Assembly (NCBI GenBank): GCA_013138655.1 | Contig: WTCI01000230.1 | Coordinates: 1-9,925 of the forward strand | DNA length: 9,925 nt | Direction: 5' to 3' | DNA from: Desulfuromonadaceae bacterium | GTDB taxonomy: Bacteria; Desulfobacterota; Desulfuromonadia; Desulfuromonadales; Geopsychrobacteraceae | Part shown: in pieces, positions 1 to 7,167 of the stretch | Layout of the letters: each line of letters begins with the position of its first letter | Position numbering within the stretch: position 1 is the first letter of the stretch | Notes under the pieces: generated by a model | What the model saw: only the letters and a program-made list of their open reading frames with translations | The model's database searches: none | Told to the model about the DNA's origin: nothing | Position numbers and translations under genes: made by a program

Positions 1-870
1 TACAGCCGCACGATTTCGACCAACATCGATCCCATCGAGAAAAAGCCCCTCTTTCACCTGCACCCCGGTTCGACATCCTTTTCCATCGCCACGGTCGGCT
101 GCAATTTTAAATGCCGACATTGCCAGAACTGGGAGATTTCCCAGTATCCGCACATGCACGAGGGAGAGATCGTCGGCAGAGAGATCACGCCCAGGTCAAT
201 TGTGACGCAGGCCAAAACTGCCGGTTGTGCCTCCATCGCCTACACCTATACCGAGCCGACCATCTTCTTTGAATATGCCTACGATACCGCGAAACTGGCC
301 AGTGCCGAGGGGATCAAGAATGTCTTTGTCACCAACGGCTATACCAGTGCGGAGGCGTTGCGGACGATTGCCCCCTATCTGGATGCCGCCAATGTCGACC
401 TGAAGGCGTTCAATGAGGATTTCTACCATAAAATCTGCGGGGCGAAACTGCAGCCGGTGCTCGATACGATCCGCCTTTACAAGGAGTTGGGGATCTGGGT
501 GGAGGTGACGACCCTGATTATCCCCGGCTACAATGATGATGAAAAGGAACTGCAGGCGATCGCCGAGTTTATCATGAGCGTCGGCGAGGAGATCCCCTGG
601 CACGTGACCGCTTTTTATCCCACCTATAAACTGCTCGATGCCCCCCGCACTTCGGCGAAAATCCTGCGCCGCGCCCGCCAGATCGGTAAAGACGCCGGGC
701 TGCGCTATGTCTACGAAGGGAATATCCCCGGCGAGGGAGGGGAAAACAGCTACTGCTACGCTTGCGGTGAACTGCTGATTGAGCGCTATGGCTTCGCGAT
801 CCGGGAAAACCGGATTGAAAATGGTCGCTGTCACTCCTGTGCCGCAGCTATCGACGGGGTGGGGCTGTAG
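1..870 (+). CDS. amrS: AmmeMemoRadiSam system radical SAM enzyme (5' truncated by window)
   Basis: The frame is open from base 1 to the TAG at 868-870, giving 289 residues; the start lies upstream of the window. A radical SAM CxxxCxxC cluster motif (GCNFKCRHCQNWE) puts three cysteines at window codons 34, 38 and 41, which would bind the [4Fe-4S] cluster that cleaves S-adenosylmethionine. Further motifs fit the PflA-like branch: YTYTEPTIFFEY, NVFVTNGY, VDLKAF and WHVTAFYPTYK. The C-terminus carries two CxxC pairs (codons 252/255 and 277/280) around GELLIERYGF, a zinc-ribbon-like ending I associate with the AmmeMemoRadiSam enzymes, named for co-occurrence with AMMECR1 and Memo proteins. The substrate of that system is not something I can state, and the partners are not visible here. 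Family members run near 340 residues, so about 50 are missing. A pyruvate formate-lyase activating enzyme-like label is the main alternative. Confidence 0.9.
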   Translation, partial: YSRTISTNIDPIEKKPLFHLHPGSTSFSIATVGCNFKCRHCQNWEISQYPHMHEGEIVGREITPRSIVTQAKTAGCASIAYTYTEPTIFFEYAYDTAKLASAEGIKNVFVTNGYTSAEALRTIAPYLDAANVDLKAFNEDFYHKICGAKLQPVLDTIRLYKELGIWVEVTTLIIPGYNDDEKELQAIAEFIMSVGEEIPWHVTAFYPTYKLLDAPRTSAKILRRARQIGKDAGLRYVYEGNIPGEGGENSYCYACGELLIERYGFAIRENRIENGRCHSCAAAIDGVGL

Positions 871-955
871 TTCCGGGTGATAAACGAGCATATAAGTTCA
901 AGTAAATCCTCGATGTCGGTCACGGAAATCGAGGAACTGATCAGCATTTCGACTG

Positions 956-990
956 ACCGCACGGGACACTGGCGGTGTTTTTAATCTTTT
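956..990 (+). terminator. Possible rho-independent terminator of amrS
   Basis: ACCGC (956-960) pairs with GCGGT (972-976) across an 11-nt loop and is followed by a T-rich tail (GTTTTTAATCTTTTT, 977-991). The stem is only 5 bp and the loop is long, so this is a weak call based on position downstream of the amrS stop. Confidence 0.35.
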
Positions 991-1053
991 TAACGGTTGT
1001 CCTGTATTGACTTCAGACGGCTAAATAGGTTACCCAGAGCAGGCGTTTTTTTC

Positions 1054-1091
1054 GATTGCTTTGCCATCTCATGACTTTTTGTGAGTGCATC
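1054..1091 (+). repeat. Dispersed intergenic repeat, copy 1
   Basis: This 38-base segment matches 9503-9540 with only three differences (1057, 1062 and 1082); the 29 bases 1063-1091 differ at one position. The core is GCCATCTCATGACTTTTT followed by G(T/C)GAGTGCATC. An imperfect stem (GATTGC 1054-1059 with GCCATC 1063-1068, one mismatch) mirrors the perfect stem of copy 2. Both copies have the same orientation. Function unknown. Confidence 0.85.
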
Positions 1092-1247
1092 TTATTTGTG
1101 CCGGCAACAGCTTTGCAGACAGCAGGAACCGCTCTGGATTCATTGCTGTTTTTCAAGCCGTTTCCTTTTTTATTTCGAGTTTTACAACACGCCGAAATAA
1201 CATTCATTCAGTTCATATAAACCCGATCGTTCGAGAGATTTAAGCCG

Positions 1248-3857
1248 ATGAACACCAAGCGTTTTGTCAAAAGTGACCTTTGCCCCGAATTAACTGAAGT
1301 CGCCCCACTGGGATTGGATGGTGCCACGCTGGCACAGGCGTTCCGCCATTATTACACCAATCATCTCGGCCGCGATAAAAACTGTCATCTGTTGCATTAT
1401 GCCTACGAGGCACTGGCCCTGGTGGTGCGCGACCGCCTGATGGAGCGCTGGAAGAAAACCCGTTACGCCTACGAAGAGAGCGATTGCAAGCGGGCCTATT
1501 ACCTCTCTCTGGAGTTCCTGATGGGTCGGGCCCTGGGGAATTCAATACTCAATCTTGGGGTTGTGGATGAAATCGCCGAGGCACTGAATAAAATCTTTCT
1601 CGATTTTGAAGAAATGGCTGATGTCGAACAGGATGCTGGATTGGGCAACGGTGGTCTGGGCCGATTGGCGGCCTGTTTTCTCGATAGTTGTGCCACCCTG
1701 CAGTTACCTGTGCAGGGGTACGGTATCCGTTACGAATACGGGATGTTTCGCCAGCATATCAAAGATGGTTATCAGCTGGAGGAACCGGATCACTGGCTGG
1801 GTGTGGAAAATCGCTGGGAGATCGAGCGTCCCGAGTACCAACAGCGGATCAAGTTTGGCGGCCGTAGCGAATTTTACGCAGATGACAACGGCAAGCTCCG
1901 GGCACGTTGGGTTGATACCCGCGATGTTATGGCGGTGCCCCATGATATCCCCATTCCCGGTTATCAAAACGGTACGGTGAATACCCTGCGCCTGTGGAAG
2001 GCTGCCGCGACGGCCGTATTTGACCTGGGAGAATTTAATTCCGGTGACTACCCGGGTTCCGTGGCAGCAAAAAATGCGGCGGAGAAGATCACCATGGTGC
2101 TCTATCCGAATGACGCCAGTGAAAACGGTAAAGATTTGCGTTTGCGCCAGCAGTACTTTCTCGCCTCGGCCAGCTTGCAGGATGTGCTTGAAAAGTGGGT
2201 GACAACCAAAGGCTCCGAGTTTAGTAATTTTGCTGAGAAAAACTGTTTTCAGCTCAACGACACCCATCCCAGTTGCGCGGTCGCCGAACTGATGCGCCTG
2301 CTGTTGGATGAACAGGGGCTGGGCTGGGACGAAGCCTGGGAGATTACCCGCAGCACCATGGCTTACACCAATCACACCCTGTTGCCGGAAGCGCTGGAAA
2401 AATGGTCGGTGCGGATGTTTCAACAGCTGTTGCCGCGGTTGCTCGATATCATCTACGAGATCAACGCCCGCTTCCTCAAAGAGGTGGCTCACCGCTGGCC
2501 CGGTGATATGGAGCGACAGCGGCGCATGTCGATCATCGAGGAAGGGCCCGAGCCGCAGGTGCGGATGGCCTACCTGGCGATCGTCGGCAGCTTCTCGGTC
2601 AACGGCGTTGCCGAACTGCATTCCACACTGCTGCAGGCGGGGCTGTTCCGTGATTTTTACGAGCTGTGGCCGGAGAAGTTCAACAACAAGACCAACGGTG
2701 TCACCCAGCGCCGCTGGCTGGCTTGGTGCAACCAGGGGTTGAGCCGGCTGGTCAGCGACAGCATCGGCGACGGTTGGGTGATCGATCTGGCGCAACTGGA
2801 GCAGCTCAAACAACTGGCCGGGGATGAGGATTTCCAACAGCGCTGGCAGCAGGTCAAACGTGAAAACAAGCTGCGCCTGGCCGAGCTGGTCAAGGCCGAC
2901 TGCGGTGTCGATTTCAATCTGGAGGCCATGTTCGATGTGCAGGTCAAGCGGATTCATGAATACAAACGCCAGCTGCTCAACATCCTCCATGTTATTCATC
3001 TTTATGACCGGATCAAGCGGGGGGATATTGCCGATTGGACGCCGCGCTGTGTGCTGATCGGCGGCAAAGCGGCACCCGGTTACGCCATGGCCAAGTCGAT
3101 TATCAAGCTGATCAACAATGTTGCCCAGGTGGTGAATAACGACCCTTGTGTCGGCGATCTGCTCAAGGTCGCCTTTTTGCCCAACTACCGGGTTTCGGCC
3201 ATGGAGGTGATTTGCCCGGGAACCGATCTGTCAGAGCAGATTTCCACCGCCGGAAAAGAGGCTTCCGGGACCGGCAACATGAAATTTATGATGAACGGCG
3301 CTCTGACTATCGGCACCCTGGATGGTGCCAATATCGAGATCCGTGAAGAGGTGGGAGAGGAGAATTTCTTTCTCTTCGGCCTGACCGCTGCCGAGGTGGA
3401 AGAACAGCGGCGTAACTACAATCCTGAGGCAATGATCGCGGCTGACGAGGACCTCTCCCGGGCTATGCAACTGCTGAGCAGCGGCCACTTTAATCAATGT
3501 GAACCGGGGATTTTTGAGCCGATTATCCAGGCGATCTGCAGTCCTCAGGATCCCTGGATGGTGGCTGCTGATTTTGCCGGTTATGTTGTGGCCCAACGGC
3601 GGGCTGCAGAGGCTTATCGCGATCAGTGTCACTGGACCCGAATGAGCATTCTCAACACGGCCGCCAGCGGCAAATTTTCGACTGATCGAACCATGCAGGA
3701 ATACAATGAAAAGATTTGGAGATTGGAGCCGGTTGCTGCCTTGCCGGTCGGCAAGATCGCTTCAGGGCCCTCATCCGTTTTTGCTGAGACGGTCAATGAT
3801 GAGCAGCTGGAGGTGGTGGAGACCACGCAGCCCTTTATCGTTGGAGGTGTTTTTTGA
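1248..3857 (+). CDS. glgP: Glycogen/starch/alpha-glucan phosphorylase
   Basis: This enzyme releases glucose-1-phosphate from the non-reducing ends of alpha-1,4-glucans, using pyridoxal 5'-phosphate; it acts in the cytoplasm in storage glycogen breakdown. The 869-residue product covers the whole GT35 fold. Landmarks are YYLSLEFLMGR near residue 90, the glycine loop DAGLGNGGLGRLAACF, LNDTHP (D338, H340), NKTNGVTQRRW, the phosphate-binding KRIHEYKRQ (K567, R568, K573), and EASGTGNMKFMMNGALTIG, in which K679 would form the Schiff base with PLP. Order and spacing follow the animal enzyme closely. It is slightly longer than usual because about 35 residues of low-conservation tail follow WRLEP. The ATG is preceded by a weak GAGAG about 10 bases upstream. 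No other glycogen gene adjoins it, so it looks monocistronic. Maltodextrin phosphorylase is the alternative specificity; sequence alone does not separate them. Confidence 0.97.
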   Translation: MNTKRFVKSDLCPELTEVAPLGLDGATLAQAFRHYYTNHLGRDKNCHLLHYAYEALALVVRDRLMERWKKTRYAYEESDCKRAYYLSLEFLMGRALGNSILNLGVVDEIAEALNKIFLDFEEMADVEQDAGLGNGGLGRLAACFLDSCATLQLPVQGYGIRYEYGMFRQHIKDGYQLEEPDHWLGVENRWEIERPEYQQRIKFGGRSEFYADDNGKLRARWVDTRDVMAVPHDIPIPGYQNGTVNTLRLWKAAATAVFDLGEFNSGDYPGSVAAKNAAEKITMVLYPNDASENGKDLRLRQQYFLASASLQDVLEKWVTTKGSEFSNFAEKNCFQLNDTHPSCAVAELMRLLLDEQGLGWDEAWEITRSTMAYTNHTLLPEALEKWSVRMFQQLLPRLLDIIYEINARFLKEVAHRWPGDMERQRRMSIIEEGPEPQVRMAYLAIVGSFSVNGVAELHSTLLQAGLFRDFYELWPEKFNNKTNGVTQRRWLAWCNQGLSRLVSDSIGDGWVIDLAQLEQLKQLAGDEDFQQRWQQVKRENKLRLAELVKADCGVDFNLEAMFDVQVKRIHEYKRQLLNILHVIHLYDRIKRGDIADWTPRCVLIGGKAAPGYAMAKSIIKLINNVAQVVNNDPCVGDLLKVAFLPNYRVSAMEVICPGTDLSEQISTAGKEASGTGNMKFMMNGALTIGTLDGANIEIREEVGEENFFLFGLTAAEVEEQRRNYNPEAMIAADEDLSRAMQLLSSGHFNQCEPGIFEPIIQAICSPQDPWMVAADFAGYVVAQRRAAEAYRDQCHWTRMSILNTAASGKFSTDRTMQEYNEKIWRLEPVAALPVGKIASGPSSVFAETVNDEQLEVVETTQPFIVGGVF

Positions 3858-3917
3858 TAAGGGCGAGCGTTCCGCCCGGGAGGCTGTCGCTCCGGTGGTG
3901 AAACAGGACAATCCTGC

Positions 3918-4027
3918 GGTAGGGGCGATCCTTGTGATCGCCCTTGTTCTTTCGGCGATCAGGATTCGGGCGAATACAAGATTCGGGCGAATACAAGATT
4001 CGGGCGAATACAAGATTCGCCCCTACC
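3918..4027. repeat. REP/BIME-like palindromic repeat cluster between convergent genes
   Basis: Two related palindromes face each other. The left one reads GTAGGGGCGATC with hairpin GGGCGATC (3923-3930), loop CTTGT, GATCGCCC (3936-3943). The right one, inverted, has GGGCGAAT (4002-4009), loop ACAAG, ATTCGCCC (4015-4022), then CTACC. The outer 11 bases, GGTAGGGGCGA (3918-3928) and TCGCCCCTACC (4017-4027), are exact inverted copies, and the two loops are complementary to one another. The block lies between the 3' ends of glgP and the (-) strand CBS segment, where it could form transcript-end hairpins for both. A third, looser pairing (GAGCG 3865-3869, CGCTC 3888-3892) precedes it. Confidence 0.8.
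3964..4014. repeat. Three exact tandem copies of a 17-bp unit
   Basis: The unit ATTCGGGCGAATACAAG occurs at 3964-3980, 3981-3997 and 3998-4014 without a mismatch, then half of it begins again at 4015. Each unit contains the palindrome ATTCG-GG-CGAAT. The array is an expansion of one arm of the palindromic element around it, probably by slippage. Confidence 0.95.
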
Positions 4028-4072
4028 TGCGCATAAATAACCACCGGCTCAATAAATGATTTGCCTGTTCCA

Positions 4073-4300
4073 TCAATCCCGTTGGATGACGTTCAGTTTG
4101 AGAATCTTCTGGTTGTAGGCGAGCAGCAGGTCGCTCTTCTTCAGGATGCCGAGCAACTGCTGATCCTTTTTTGAGACCACCGGCAGGGTGGAAATCTGTT
4201 TTCCTTCGAAGATCTCGAAAGCGGTTTCAAAGTTGTCCTCCGGGTGGACAACAATGACACGGCTGGTCATGATCTCTGACGCGACCACCAGTTCGCTCAA
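4073..4300 (-). CDS. CBS domain segment: second CBS domain of the ClC protein, cut off by an in-frame stop
   Basis: This stretch encodes one CBS domain: SEIMTSRVIVVHPEDNF, an alpha-helical middle, ISTLPVV, then LLGILKKSDLLLAYNQ. It stays in the same frame as the ClC gene upstream; codons from 4309 (V-G-E-L) follow directly after the TAG at 4312-4310. CBS domains pair to form an adenosine-nucleotide-binding Bateman module, and bacterial ClC proteins often end in such a pair. The first domain of the pair closes the ClC ORF, so this is almost certainly the missing second half. It could be made separately by reinitiation from the TTG at 4300, but I see no good ribosome binding site. It may therefore be a non-expressed remnant or part of one longer protein. 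Confidence 0.6.
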   Translation of the reverse strand: MSELVVASEIMTSRVIVVHPEDNFETAFEIFEGKQISTLPVVSKKDQQLLGILKKSDLLLAYNQKILKLNVIQRD

Positions 4301-4309
4301 TTCACCAAC

Positions 4310-5815
4310 CTAGACAAGAAAGCTTCTCAGGTCGCTCATCGACAGGATTCCGACCATTTTCGCCTGATCGTTAAGTACCGGGAAGTGCGGGTATGGGCTG
4401 ATTTCGGCTTGTTTAAGTACCTCGCCAAGGCGCATCCCTTCGCGGATGGTTTCAAATTCGCTGTCCATATAATTGCCGACCTGCATGCTGCGCAACAGAT
4501 TAACATCGTGGCCGCGTACCATGCGGATCCCTTTGCGCATCAGCTTGGTTTCGTAGATTGAATAACCGTAAAACTTCTGGACTGTCACCAGGCTGATGAT
4601 GCAGCAGGTCATCAGCGGCAGGATGATGTCGAAATCGTAGGTCAGCTCGAAGATGGTGAAGATGGCGGTGATCGGCGCCAGGGTGGTGCCGGCGACCACC
4701 GCGCCCATGCCGATCAGGCTGTAGGCGGCACTGGTGGCGACGCTGCCGGGGAAAATGGTTTCCGCGATCGCCCCGAACAGGCCCCCGAGCAGAGAACCGA
4801 GCACCAGCGAAGGAGCGAAGATGCCGCCGGAAAAACCGGCCCCCACCGAGCTGGCGGTGGCGAGCAGCTTCAACAGCAGAACCACCAGCATCAGGCCGAT
4901 GGCCATCTGCGAGGTGAGTGCCAGGTTGATCGATTCGTAACCGACGCCGAGTACATGCGGCCAGCCGATCGCCATGGCGCCGATCAGCAGCCCGGCAATG
5001 GCCGGGCGGGAGGAGAGGGGGATCTTCGCCCGGTTGAACAGGTTTTCAACGGTTGACACCGAGCGGATAAAGAGGATCGACAGCAGTCCGGCGAGAAAGC
5101 CGAGCAGTGCATAGAGGGGCAGTTCGGCATAGCTGACCAGTTCGTAGGGGGGGACCTGGAAGGTCGGCAGGCTGCCGAGAAAGTGGTGCGAGACCACTGT
5201 GGCGGTGACCGCCGAGATGGCGATGTGGCTCAGGTAGCTGACCTGGAAATCAACCAGGATGATCTCGGCGGCGAACAGCATCCCGGCCATCGGCGCGTTG
5301 AAGGTTGCGGCGATTCCGGCCGCTGCACCGCAGGCGAGAAAGACCCGCCTCCACTCGGCAGGCAGTTTGATCAGCTGGGCGATGGAGGAGCCGACCGAGG
5401 AGCCGATATGCACCACCGGGCCCTCGCGGCCGACGGAAGCGCCGCAGCCGATCGACAGGGCGGTGAAGAGGGCCTTAAAAAAGGCGGTGCGATGGCGGAT
5501 GGTCCCTTCGTGGGTGACCACTGCCTCGATCACTTCCGGCACCCCGGCACCGCGGGTCTCCGGCGAAAGCCGACTGATCAACGGCCCGATCAGCAGTCCG
5601 CCGAGCGCCGGAATCAGTAACACCAGGTACCAGGGGTAATGCTGATTGACTTCGAGCATGGCGAAGGGATCGGGCCAGAACAGGTCGGTGGTGATCAGCA
5701 GCAGGTAGCGGAAGGCGACCGCCAGAGCGCCGGTGGTCATGCCGATCAGGACCGCCACCACCAGCAGGGCGATCAGATTTTCGCGGTTGGGGCTGAATTT
5801 CCAGGTGATCTTCAC
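4310..5815 (-). CDS. ClC-family voltage-gated chloride channel/transporter with one C-terminal CBS domain
   Basis: This is an inner-membrane anion channel or anion/proton exchanger of 501 residues. The ClC signatures are GAGVPEV (89-93, equivalent of GSGIP), GREGPVVHIG (E131, the gating glutamate), NAPMAGMLFAAE (173-184), GGIFAPS (330-336) and a C-terminal tyrosine in YSIYETK (Y421). Two features differ from E. coli ClcA: alanine replaces the anion-binding serine of GSGIP, and isoleucine (I185) stands where the internal proton glutamate follows E184. A CBS domain runs from about 440 to 500 (YMDSEFETIREGMRLG to GILSMSDLRSF). The ORF ends at TAG 4312-4310, but the same frame continues into a second CBS domain; read through, the protein would be about 580 residues. 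GTG is chosen as start because GGAGAG lies 9 bases upstream and an in-frame TAG lies a little further upstream, with no ATG between. Confidence 0.92.
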   Translation of the reverse strand: MKITWKFSPNRENLIALLVVAVLIGMTTGALAVAFRYLLLITTDLFWPDPFAMLEVNQHYPWYLVLLIPALGGLLIGPLISRLSPETRGAGVPEVIEAVVTHEGTIRHRTAFFKALFTALSIGCGASVGREGPVVHIGSSVGSSIAQLIKLPAEWRRVFLACGAAAGIAATFNAPMAGMLFAAEIILVDFQVSYLSHIAISAVTATVVSHHFLGSLPTFQVPPYELVSYAELPLYALLGFLAGLLSILFIRSVSTVENLFNRAKIPLSSRPAIAGLLIGAMAIGWPHVLGVGYESINLALTSQMAIGLMLVVLLLKLLATASSVGAGFSGGIFAPSLVLGSLLGGLFGAIAETIFPGSVATSAAYSLIGMGAVVAGTTLAPITAIFTIFELTYDFDIILPLMTCCIISLVTVQKFYGYSIYETKLMRKGIRMVRGHDVNLLRSMQVGNYMDSEFETIREGMRLGEVLKQAEISPYPHFPVLNDQAKMVGILSMSDLRSFLV

Positions 5816-6118
5816 AGAAGGCCGCTCTCCGGTTCTCAGATGGTTGCAGGAATCCTAACATGCGCGGAGCTTTTTTGTCAGCAATCCGGGTATTTAATGA
5901 TGGCGGCGTAAAGAAATCCGCCCTCCGGCGTTGCAGCAGTTTTTCAGGATCTCGACACGCCAAATGTATGCCTTCGTCCCTGAAAAACCTCTACGTCTTG
6001 TAGGTCGAAATTTTTGCTTAGCCACCTACTATGGCTTTTTTCGAGGGCATCAATACTGAGCGCAATTTATGTTACACTGGTTTGATATCGCCAATGTTGT
6101 GAAAATGAAAGGGCGCAG
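5816..6118. other. Divergent intergenic region between the ClC and DUF4126 genes
   Basis: These 303 bases separate two divergent genes and should hold both promoters, though I cannot place either firmly. A 9-bp inverted repeat, TTTTTCAGG (5940-5948) and CCTGAAAAA (5979-5987), spans 30 bases. GTAGGT (6000-6005) can pair either backwards with ACCTCTAC (5988-5994, two-base bulge) or forwards with ACCTAC (6024-6029), so the two stems exclude each other. A diverged copy of the dispersed repeat occupies 6016-6051. Confidence 0.5.
6016..6051 (+). repeat. Dispersed intergenic repeat, diverged copy 3
   Basis: GCTTAGCCACCT, then CTATGGCTTTTTTCGAGGGCATC aligns with copy 2 (9507-9540) in the order GCTTAGCCA, CT, ATG, CTTTTT, CGAG and GCATC, with a two-base insertion and several substitutions. 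The order and spacing of these blocks is too close to be chance, but the identity is clearly lower than between copies 1 and 2. Confidence 0.6.
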
Positions 6119-6793
6119 ATGGAACAGCTGGATCAGATTGCGAGCATTATTGCCCTGAGTATGGGGGTGGCCTGGGCCAGTGGCATCAACTTGTATGCCG
6201 CAATCCTGATGCTCGGGCTGCTCGGCTCAACCGGGAATATGGTGCTGCCGCCGGATCTGCAGATTTTGATGAATCCTCTGGTGATTTTTGCCGCCGGAGC
6301 CATGTACTTGGTGGAGTTTGTCGCAGACAAGGTTCCGGGAGTCGACACTTCCTGGGACACCTTGCACACCTTTATCCGCATCCCGGCCGGTGCCGCACTT
6401 GCTGTTGGCGCCGTGGGAGAGGTTGATCCGGCTGTTTCTCTGGCCGTGGCAATTGTCGGTGGTAGTCTGGCAGCTGGAGCTCACGCCACCAAGGCCGGTT
6501 CACGGGTCTTGATCAACGCTTCGCCGGAACCCTTTTCTAACTGGATGGCTTCGCTTACCGAGGATGTCGTGGTCATTGCCGGGCTCTGGACGGCACTGCA
6601 CTATCCCTTACTGTTTATCCTGTTCCTGCTGCTGTTTATCCTGTTGATGGTTTGGTTGCTACCGAAAATCTGGTGGGGTATCAAGCTGGTTTTTACTGCC
6701 CTGATCAGCTTTTTTACCGGGAGAGGAAAGGGGCCGCCACCGCCGCCTGAAATAAAATTGCCGGAGTCTTTTCCTGAGCTACCGAAAGAATAG
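6119..6793 (+). CDS. DUF4126 domain-containing membrane protein
   Basis: The 224-residue protein is of unknown function. The match to DUF4126 rests on the N-terminal pattern SMGVAWASGINLYAAILMLGLLG (about residues 14-36), followed by LEFVADKVPGVDTSWDTLHTFIRIPAG (65-91) and a glycine/alanine-rich block, GGSLAAGAHATKAGSR (114-129). Hydrophobic segments lie near 8-36, 50-68, 88-122 and 150-182, with a further one near 185-200. The tail is proline-rich and hydrophilic (GPPPPPEIKLPES), probably cytoplasmic. It starts at ATG with AAAGGG five bases upstream. It stands alone: the gene upstream is divergent and the next one is convergent across a terminator hairpin at 6823-6849. No enzymatic motif is visible, so I assign no activity. 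Confidence 0.88.
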   Translation: MEQLDQIASIIALSMGVAWASGINLYAAILMLGLLGSTGNMVLPPDLQILMNPLVIFAAGAMYLVEFVADKVPGVDTSWDTLHTFIRIPAGAALAVGAVGEVDPAVSLAVAIVGGSLAAGAHATKAGSRVLINASPEPFSNWMASLTEDVVVIAGLWTALHYPLLFILFLLLFILLMVWLLPKIWWGIKLVFTALISFFTGRGKGPPPPPEIKLPESFPELPKE

Positions 6794-6815
6794 GGAAATG
6801 GGGCGGGTTCCGGGC

Positions 6816-6849
6816 AATAAAAAGCAGAGGATGATCGGCATCCTCTGCT
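6816..6849 (-). terminator. Bidirectional terminator between convergent genes
   Basis: A perfect 11-bp stem, AGCAGAGGATG (6823-6833) and CATCCTCTGCT (6839-6849), closes a 5-nt loop. On the (-) strand the stem is followed directly by TTTTTATTG, a textbook rho-independent terminator for the small gene at 6870-7091. On the (+) strand it is followed by a weaker T-run (6856-6860) and may also end the DUF4126 transcript. Confidence 0.85.
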
Positions 6850-6869
6850 CATGAATTTTTAAAATGCAA

Positions 6870-7091
6870 TCAGCTGCACATCGATAACGGTTGTACACTG
6901 GTCTGCTGATGCAGGCGGCGATCCTCGCCGGCAAAAACTTGTCGACTTTCAGCGCGGATTGAATCAACACCGACGACAGTCCAGTCTCTTTCCCGCTGAA
7001 ACATCTGTACCTCCCCAAGGTAAAGCAGGATGTCCAGAAATTTCTGTGTGACCAGATCTTCAACTCCGTCCCTGTAAATTACCTTGATCAT
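6870..7091 (-). CDS. Small conserved-looking hypothetical protein (73 aa, 'MIKV' type)
   Basis: The protein starts MIKVIYRDGVEDLVTQKFLD and continues with a stretch containing FQRERDWTVVGVDSIR and a charged FAGEDRRLHQ end. The layout resembles short proteins I remember from Geobacter relatives (a 'V-Y-DG' opening, a hydrophobic LDxLL helix, then 'W-VG-D-IR' and a G-(P/R)-ERR end; possibly the GSU3473-type family), but that is recollection, not a search. The start is ATG 7091, set by a near-perfect AAGGAGGAG seven bases upstream; a longer frame from TTG 7112 would place this ribosome binding site inside the gene. There is no signal peptide, membrane segment or cysteine pair. A strong terminator follows directly, and an extended -10 element lies about 75 bases upstream, so it looks like a complete single-gene unit. 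Function unknown. Confidence 0.75.
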   Translation of the reverse strand: MIKVIYRDGVEDLVTQKFLDILLYLGEVQMFQRERDWTVVGVDSIRAESRQVFAGEDRRLHQQTSVQPLSMCS

Positions 7092-7167
7092 CAAGCCACT
7101 CCTCCTTTTCAATCTGTTGTTGAATTTGAAAGAAAAGCGTATTTGCCACTGATCGCGAACGGGCCAT

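Larger units (their letters stand above)
871..1247. other. Intergenic region between amrS and glgP
   Basis: These 377 bases hold no convincing gene; a 64-codon (-) ORF here has no recognisable content and partly arises from the dispersed repeat at 1054-1091. An 8-bp inverted repeat (TCCTCGAT 907-914, ATCGAGGA 928-935, 13-nt loop) follows the amrS stop but has no T-run. A possible terminator lies at 956-990. For glgP, TATAAA at 1216-1221 is a possible -10 box, but no matching -35 is present, so I do not call a promoter. The bases from about 1097 to 1200 are T-rich and otherwise featureless to me. Confidence 0.6.

Noticed and set aside
196..891. A 231-codon ORF on the (-) strand
   Set aside because: It is antisense to the radical SAM gene, whose cluster motif and frame are unmistakable; no domain is recognisable in the (-) translation.
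1007..1035. TTGACT as a -35 box for glgP
   Set aside because: No acceptable -10 lies 16-18 bases downstream (TTACCC only).
1704..2999. A 431-codon ORF on the (-) strand
   Set aside because: It lies wholly antisense to glgP, shows no family motif, and arises from the codon bias of the phosphorylase gene.
3964..4022. CRISPR-like array
   Set aside because: The 17-bp units are directly joined with no spacers; this is a tandem duplication in a palindromic element.
4310..4312. Pyrrolysine reading of the amber codon in the ClC gene
   Set aside because: The site is a linker between CBS domains, not a catalytic position; no Pyl gene or recoding element is visible in the window. Kept only as a check in the finding.
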